DNA of 56,681 bases from Acidobacteriota bacterium (GTDB lineage: Bacteria; Acidobacteriota; Terriglobia; Terriglobales; Acidobacteriaceae), in NCBI GenBank assembly GCA_018268755.1, contig JAFDVW010000004.1, positions 148 to 56,828 of the forward strand, given 5' to 3'. The translations under genes were made by a program, and so were the position numbers. Below, in pieces: positions 52,987 through 56,681 of the stretch. Every line of letters begins with the position of its first letter. The stretch's first letter is position 1. Below the pieces are notes generated by a model, which had not been told where the DNA came from, made no database searches, and saw only the letters and a list, made by a program, of their open reading frames with translations.

Positions 52987-53508
52987 CTACGAAGTGCGCA
53001 GCTCAGTGGGTTTTGTCCGGGCGGAAGCCCCGGCCAGCACCGGCGCCCCCAGAATCTCTTCCATGGCGCGGTCCACGACCACCGCCAGTTCCCGGGCATA
53101 CTTCACCTCCCGCCCCTTGGCCAGGATCTTGCGGGCTTCCTCGGGAGTAAACCAGGTAGGATTGCGCAGCGGTTCATGCGATCCATGGTGCTGCGCCACT
53201 TCCATCAGGAAGGCCTTGATCACAAATTCCTGCACCCCGGGTGTCTTCCAGAACACGCCCTTGGAGTGGAGATAAAGATGGAAATGCCGGGGTTCGATCA
53301 CGCCGCGCACCCCGGCCTCTTCCCAGGCCTCCTGCTCGGCGGTCTTGCTGTGCGAAAGGTGCGGCTCGGGAGTGCCTTTGGGAAAGGTCCACTTATTGCC
53401 ACCGTTGGTGTTGACCAACAGGAATTCCACGCTCGCCCCACGCCGCCGATAACACACCGCCGCCACTTGCAGCGGTAAGGCATGCTTCGCTGTCCGCGTG
53501 GTCCCCAT
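52987..53508 (-). CDS. Nudix hydrolase with degenerate Nudix box
   Basis: A 173-residue Nudix-fold protein: LQVAAVCYRRRGASVEFLLV (first strands), KWTFPKGTPEPHLSHSKTAE (entry to the box), QEAWEEAGVRGVIEPRHF (helix). The standard box GX5EX7REUXEEXGU is only partly kept: the first Glu is Leu and the Arg is Gln, while the metal-binding EE pair in WEEAG remains. The pattern resembles diadenosine/diphosphoinositol polyphosphate hydrolases (NUDT3/4-like PKGxxE). The substrate is uncertain and activity may be altered. A purine-rich AAAGGAGA lies upstream of the ATG. Confidence 0.85.
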   Translation of the reverse strand: MGTTRTAKHALPLQVAAVCYRRRGASVEFLLVNTNGGNKWTFPKGTPEPHLSHSKTAEQEAWEEAGVRGVIEPRHFHLYLHSKGVFWKTPGVQEFVIKAFLMEVAQHHGSHEPLRNPTWFTPEEARKILAKGREVKYARELAVVVDRAMEEILGAPVLAGASARTKPTELRTS

Positions 53509-53628
53509 GGTCTTCGTCGTCTCCTTTGGCGTTCACACCCAAGGATATGCTACGACGACCATATTTCACCCAGGTTAAATTGCAACGAAAATTGTGCAGC
53601 AGGAATGGTTACCGAAGGATGTACCTGG

Positions 53629-54330
53629 CTACAGCCCAGCTCCATACACCGGAATCACCGCCCCGTTCACGTCTTTCCCCTCGGGCCCGGCCAGCCACAC
53701 GATCAGCGAGGCCACTGACTCCGTCTTCACCCACTTGCCGAAATCCTCGCCCGGCATCGCCTTGCGATTGGCTGGAGTGTCCATGGTCCCGGGGAGAAGC
53801 ACATTGGCGGTCAGCCCGGCGTCTTTATTCTCCCGGGCCACCGTGCGGACCAGAGAAACCAGCGCCGCCTTCGAGGCGCTGTAGGCGCCCACGCCCGGTC
53901 CCGGATCTTCCGCCGCCCGGCTGCCGATGGCAATGATGCGCCCTCCCCCCGCCTTCCGCATGGGAGGGATGACCGCGCGCAAAACATGAAATGCCGCCGT
54001 AACATTCATCTCGAACATCTTCTGGAAGGTGGCATCGTCGGTCTCCGCCACGGAAGTCCCTCCTGCGAAGCCACCCACCAGGTGGGCCAGGACATCAATC
54101 CGGTCAAAGCGCGCCAGGGCTTCCGCCACCGCCGCCTTGGCCGAGTTCAGGTCTTTGATCTCCGCCGGCAACGCCGCAAAGCGCGCATGCGCAAAGTCCG
54201 TCTGCTGGATCTTCGGGGCCAGTCCCACCACGGTCGCGCCCGCATCCAGAAGCGCGCGGGTCACCGCCGTCCCCAGGCCGCCGTTCGCGCCCGTCACCAA
54301 TGCCACTTTGTCTTTTAGAAGTTCGCTCAT
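53629..54330 (-). CDS. Short-chain dehydrogenase/reductase
   Basis: A 233-residue classical SDR. NAD(P)-binding motif VALVTGANGGLGTAVTRALL (TGxxxGxG), LAHLVGGFAGG in place of NNAG, catalytic Ser in IIAIGSRAAEDPGPG, and YxxxK in GAYSASKAALVSLVRTVARE. The replacement of NNAG by LVGG is less usual. The substrate is unknown. The gene lies 4 bases after the cytidylate-kinase-like gene and is likely last in the emr operon. Confidence 0.92.
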   Translation of the reverse strand: MSELLKDKVALVTGANGGLGTAVTRALLDAGATVVGLAPKIQQTDFAHARFAALPAEIKDLNSAKAAVAEALARFDRIDVLAHLVGGFAGGTSVAETDDATFQKMFEMNVTAAFHVLRAVIPPMRKAGGGRIIAIGSRAAEDPGPGVGAYSASKAALVSLVRTVARENKDAGLTANVLLPGTMDTPANRKAMPGEDFGKWVKTESVASLIVWLAGPEGKDVNGAVIPVYGAGL

Positions 54331-54334
54331 GCGC

Positions 54335-54967
54335 TCAGATAACCACCGGCTCGCGTTCCAGGCGGTGCATGGTTTCCAGCACCGTGGCCATCACATTCTC
54401 ATTGCCCACGGCGGTATTGATCATCAAGTGATACAGATAGCGGGTAGGCCAGTCGGCATGGAAATAGTGCTTAATGAACTCAATGCGGTCGCGGTCTACG
54501 CTATCGATCAATTCTTCCGCTTCCTTTTCCGATTTGCCCAGCGACTTCAGGCGGCGCAGCTTTTCGATGCGGGAAGCGTAGGTGAAAACGTGGAAGACGC
54601 CCGATCGTTCGCGCAGAAAATATGGGGCTCCGCGCCCCACAATGACGCAGTTGCCCCCATCGGCCGCCCGGTTGATGACCTGCTGCACCAGACTCACCAT
54701 GGTATCGGCGTCGAACCCGGCGGAACCCGCCAGCGGCATGCTGCGCTCCATGCTGCCGCGTAGAAAAACCTTCGACAGGCGGCGAAAGCTGCTGTCCACG
54801 TGTTCATCGCAGCTCTGCACTACTCGCGGGTCCACGTTGGCGATCTTGGCGATCTCCTCGGTCAAAGCATGGTCCCACAACTTCCACCCCAGACGCGCCG
54901 CCAAAGCCGCGGCAATTTCGCCCCCTCCACTGCCGAATTCCCGCTCCACTGTAATGATTCGGAACAT
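54335..54967 (-). CDS. Cytidylate kinase-like family protein (AAA_26)
   Basis: A 210-residue P-loop kinase-like protein starting MFRIITVEREFGSGGGEIAA. The nucleotide loop is the FGSGGGEIA form seen in the 'cytidylate kinase-like' family, which lacks the usual Lys of GxxGxGK. Further marks are GNCVIVGRGAPYFLRERSGV, FHVFTYASRIEKLRRLKSLG, and YLYHLMINTAVGNENVMATV. Such proteins are not the true Cmk; their substrates are unknown. It sits 20 bases after emrB and 4 before the SDR gene. Confidence 0.88.
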   Translation of the reverse strand: MFRIITVEREFGSGGGEIAAALAARLGWKLWDHALTEEIAKIANVDPRVVQSCDEHVDSSFRRLSKVFLRGSMERSMPLAGSAGFDADTMVSLVQQVINRAADGGNCVIVGRGAPYFLRERSGVFHVFTYASRIEKLRRLKSLGKSEKEAEELIDSVDRDRIEFIKHYFHADWPTRYLYHLMINTAVGNENVMATVLETMHRLEREPVVI

Positions 54968-54987
54968 AGGTCCCCTTGGCCGACGGA

Positions 54988-56583
54988 CTAGTGTACGGAC
55001 ATCGAGCCGCCCGGTTTGGTCTTCTTCATCAGAAAGACCAGAGGAATCATAGCGAGAATTGCGATTCCCAGCATCCAGAAATTATCGATGTAAGCCAGCA
55101 TGGTGGCTTGCCGCTGGGTCGTTCCCTGAATCAGGGCATAGGCCCGCTGCGTGGCGTCGGCCGCGGAAAAGCCTTTGGCCTGCATGGCTGCCGTCAGATG
55201 TTGCAGCGTAGACTGAAAATTCGGGTCGGCCGGTGTCAGGTGGCTGGACATCTGGTTCAAATGATGTTGTGCCCGGCGGTCCAGCATCGTGGTCACCACC
55301 GAGATGCCGACGCTGCCCCCGATATTGCGCCCCAGGTTCATCAGGCCCGAGGCAGCATTGTTCTTCTCACGCGGCAGATAGGCATAGGCGGCGGTATTGA
55401 TGGGCACGAACAGAAACGCCATACCCACCGCCTGGATCACGCGCGCCCAGATCACCGTGCTGAAATCCACATTCAGGTCAAAATTCGTCATATGGAACAG
55501 CGAGAAAGAGAGCACCACCAGGCCAAACACCATCAGGCGGCGCGCATCCATGCGCCCCAGCAGGAAGCCCACCAGGGGCATCAACAGCATGATGGCGAAC
55601 CCGCCCGGCGAGAGCGCCATGCCCGCCCGCTCCGCCGTATAGCCGAGCAGCGTCTGCATAAACAGCGGCAGCAACAACGTGCTGCCCAGCAGGGCGAAGC
55701 CCAGCATGAACATCATGACATTGGCGGCGGTGAAGGTCCGCTCCCGGAACAGGTGCAGATCAATCACCGGGTCTTTGTGGTGCCACTCCCAGAAGGCCAC
55801 GAAAATCAGCGAGGCCGCCGCTATCACCGACAGCGCCACGATGAAGTGCGATTCAAACCAGTCGTCTCTCTGTCCCTTATCGAGCACGATTTGCAGCGCG
55901 CCCAGCCCCAGCGCGACAAAGCCCAGGCCCACGTAGTCCACTTTGAGCTCGGAAAGCTTTTTCAGCTTCAGATAGGGCGGGTCCTGGATCAGCCGTGAGG
56001 TCAACAGCAAGGAGAGAATCCCGACCGGAATATTAATGAAGAAAATCCAGCGCCAGGTGTAGTTGTCGGTGATCCAGCCGCCCAGCGTGGGGCCGATGGC
56101 CGGCGCCATGACTACGGCCACCCCATACACGGCAAACGCCATGCCTCGCTTGGCGGGCGGAAAGGTGTCGGCCAGAATGGCCTGCTCGCTGGGTTGCAGG
56201 CCGCCTCCGCCCACGCCCTGCAGGATGCGAAAGAAAATCAGAGTGGCCAGGTTGGGCGCCAGCCCGCAGAGAAAGGAGCTGACCGTAAACAGCGCCACAC
56301 AGCCCATGTAGAAGCGCTTGCGGCCGATGATGGAGGAAATCCAGCCGCTTAGAGGTAGGACGATGGCGTTCGAGACCAGATAAGAGGTGAGCACCCACGT
56401 GCTCTCGTCGGTCCCGGCGGAAAGGCTGCCCGCAATATGCGGCAGCGCCACGTTGGCGATGCTGGTATCCAGCACCTCCATGAACGTGGCCAAGGTCACG
56501 GCCAGCGCAATGACCCAGGGATTGATGGGCGGACGCCATTCGTTGGGCTTGGCGCCGTCCATAGTTAACGTTCCCGCACTCAT
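54988..56583 (-). CDS. emrB: DHA2-family (EmrB-type) 14-TM multidrug MFS transporter
   Basis: A 531-residue drug:proton antiporter. Family marks are ATFMEVLDTSIANVALPHIA in TM1 (motif D1), LPLSGWISSIIGRKRFYMG (motif A), the motif B region FFRILQGVGGGGLQPSEQAI, and motif C in VAVVMAPAIGPTLGGWITDN. Fourteen helices fit the DHA2 group. It works with an EmrA-type periplasmic adaptor; that gene overlaps it by 4 bases at its start (ATGA). Substrates are likely hydrophobic drugs but cannot be specified. Confidence 0.95.
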   Translation of the reverse strand: MSAGTLTMDGAKPNEWRPPINPWVIALAVTLATFMEVLDTSIANVALPHIAGSLSAGTDESTWVLTSYLVSNAIVLPLSGWISSIIGRKRFYMGCVALFTVSSFLCGLAPNLATLIFFRILQGVGGGGLQPSEQAILADTFPPAKRGMAFAVYGVAVVMAPAIGPTLGGWITDNYTWRWIFFINIPVGILSLLLTSRLIQDPPYLKLKKLSELKVDYVGLGFVALGLGALQIVLDKGQRDDWFESHFIVALSVIAAASLIFVAFWEWHHKDPVIDLHLFRERTFTAANVMMFMLGFALLGSTLLLPLFMQTLLGYTAERAGMALSPGGFAIMLLMPLVGFLLGRMDARRLMVFGLVVLSFSLFHMTNFDLNVDFSTVIWARVIQAVGMAFLFVPINTAAYAYLPREKNNAASGLMNLGRNIGGSVGISVVTTMLDRRAQHHLNQMSSHLTPADPNFQSTLQHLTAAMQAKGFSAADATQRAYALIQGTTQRQATMLAYIDNFWMLGIAILAMIPLVFLMKKTKPGGSMSVH

Positions 56584-56681
56584 CGAATCTGGACCTTGGG
56601 TTCCACCGACATTCCCGGACGCAGCACGTGTTCCTTGGTTTCTCCCGGATCAAAGGTGATCTTCACCGGAATGCGCTGCAC
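56580..56681 (-). CDS. emrA: EmrA/HlyD-type adaptor, C-terminal fragment (5' part beyond window)
   Basis: The last 33 residues of a membrane-fusion protein, read on the minus strand: VQRIPVKITFDPGE, then HVLRPGMSVEPKVQIR. The closing LRPGMSV(x)pxv phrase is typical of the C-terminus of HlyD/EmrA adaptors, which link the inner-membrane pump to an outer-membrane channel. Its TGA overlaps the emrB ATG by 4 bases, so both are translated from one transcript. The frame is open at the right edge. Confidence 0.85.
   Translation of the reverse strand: MQRIPVKITFDPGETKEHVLRPGMSVEPKVQIR

Overview
The window reads as chromosomal DNA of a free-living, GC-rich Gram-negative-type bacterium, most likely an Acidobacteriota (Terriglobia-like). 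The case rests on several points: a secreted VWA-domain protein of the type abundant in Acidobacteria (14499-15488), a HTH-membrane-TolB-TPR protein (12589-14376), many short dispersed hairpin repeats, and envelope genes typical of a two-membrane cell (RND pumps, an MsbA-like exporter, an ExbD-like protein). This is an inference from gene content; no rRNA or tRNA gene was found.

Layout. 1-3476 holds the end of one RND efflux pump gene and a complete second one. 3484-5863 holds a secreted lactonase-like beta-propeller and a PilT-type ATPase. 5874-12352 is a minus-strand cluster: an MFS transporter and three genes that together make up the modules of the large BadF/HgdB ATP-driven reductase family (HgdB-like, double BadF ATPase, DUF2229). 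12589-19019 contains the TPR/TolB protein, the VWA protein, a SYLF protein, Tag DNA glycosylase, an AhpD-like protein, an STN-like secreted protein and a small membrane protein. 19144-25968 carries uvrA, a CPBP protease, pyrE, mtnA and a dienelactone-hydrolase-like enzyme. 26029-27121 is a group of small envelope/stress-type genes: a BON lipoprotein and two tiny membrane proteins, one of 50 aa. 27396-30369 is rapZ and an MsbA-like exporter. 30370-31270 is a lower-GC islet with two unknown small genes. 31391-35518 is a conserved housekeeping run: yicC, gmk, rpoZ, coaBC and a family-4 uracil-DNA glycosylase. 35519-36319 is a non-coding repeat region with four tandem ~105-bp units. 36320-40174 holds an unusual membrane protein ending in an ExbD-like domain, and priA.

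40257-48198 is the most coherent pathway in the window: a tightly packed minus-strand operon in the order cofG-cofD-cofC-cofE-cofH-fno, followed by an OpuC-type osmoprotectant ABC transporter (ATPase, permease, binding lipoprotein). It encodes synthesis of the deazaflavin cofactor F420 and its reduction by NADPH. A flavin-reductase-like gene is divergent from cofG. 48939-56681 contains a bactofilin, an ABC-F ATPase, a low-GC gene for a TagO/VasI-like secreted protein, a Nudix hydrolase, and a compact emrA-emrB-cytidylate-kinase-like-SDR operon that runs off the right edge.

The most interesting points are: the split and rearranged BadF/HgdB reductase system with a 74-nt out-of-frame gene overlap; the complete F420 operon joined to an osmolyte transporter, with no FbiB-type reductase domain; the ExbD-domain fusion; the orphan TagO-like gene; and a dispersed repeat family in which constant flanks (TGTCATCCTGAG ... 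GAAGGACC) hold interchangeable hairpins, one of which supplies the stop codon of tag.
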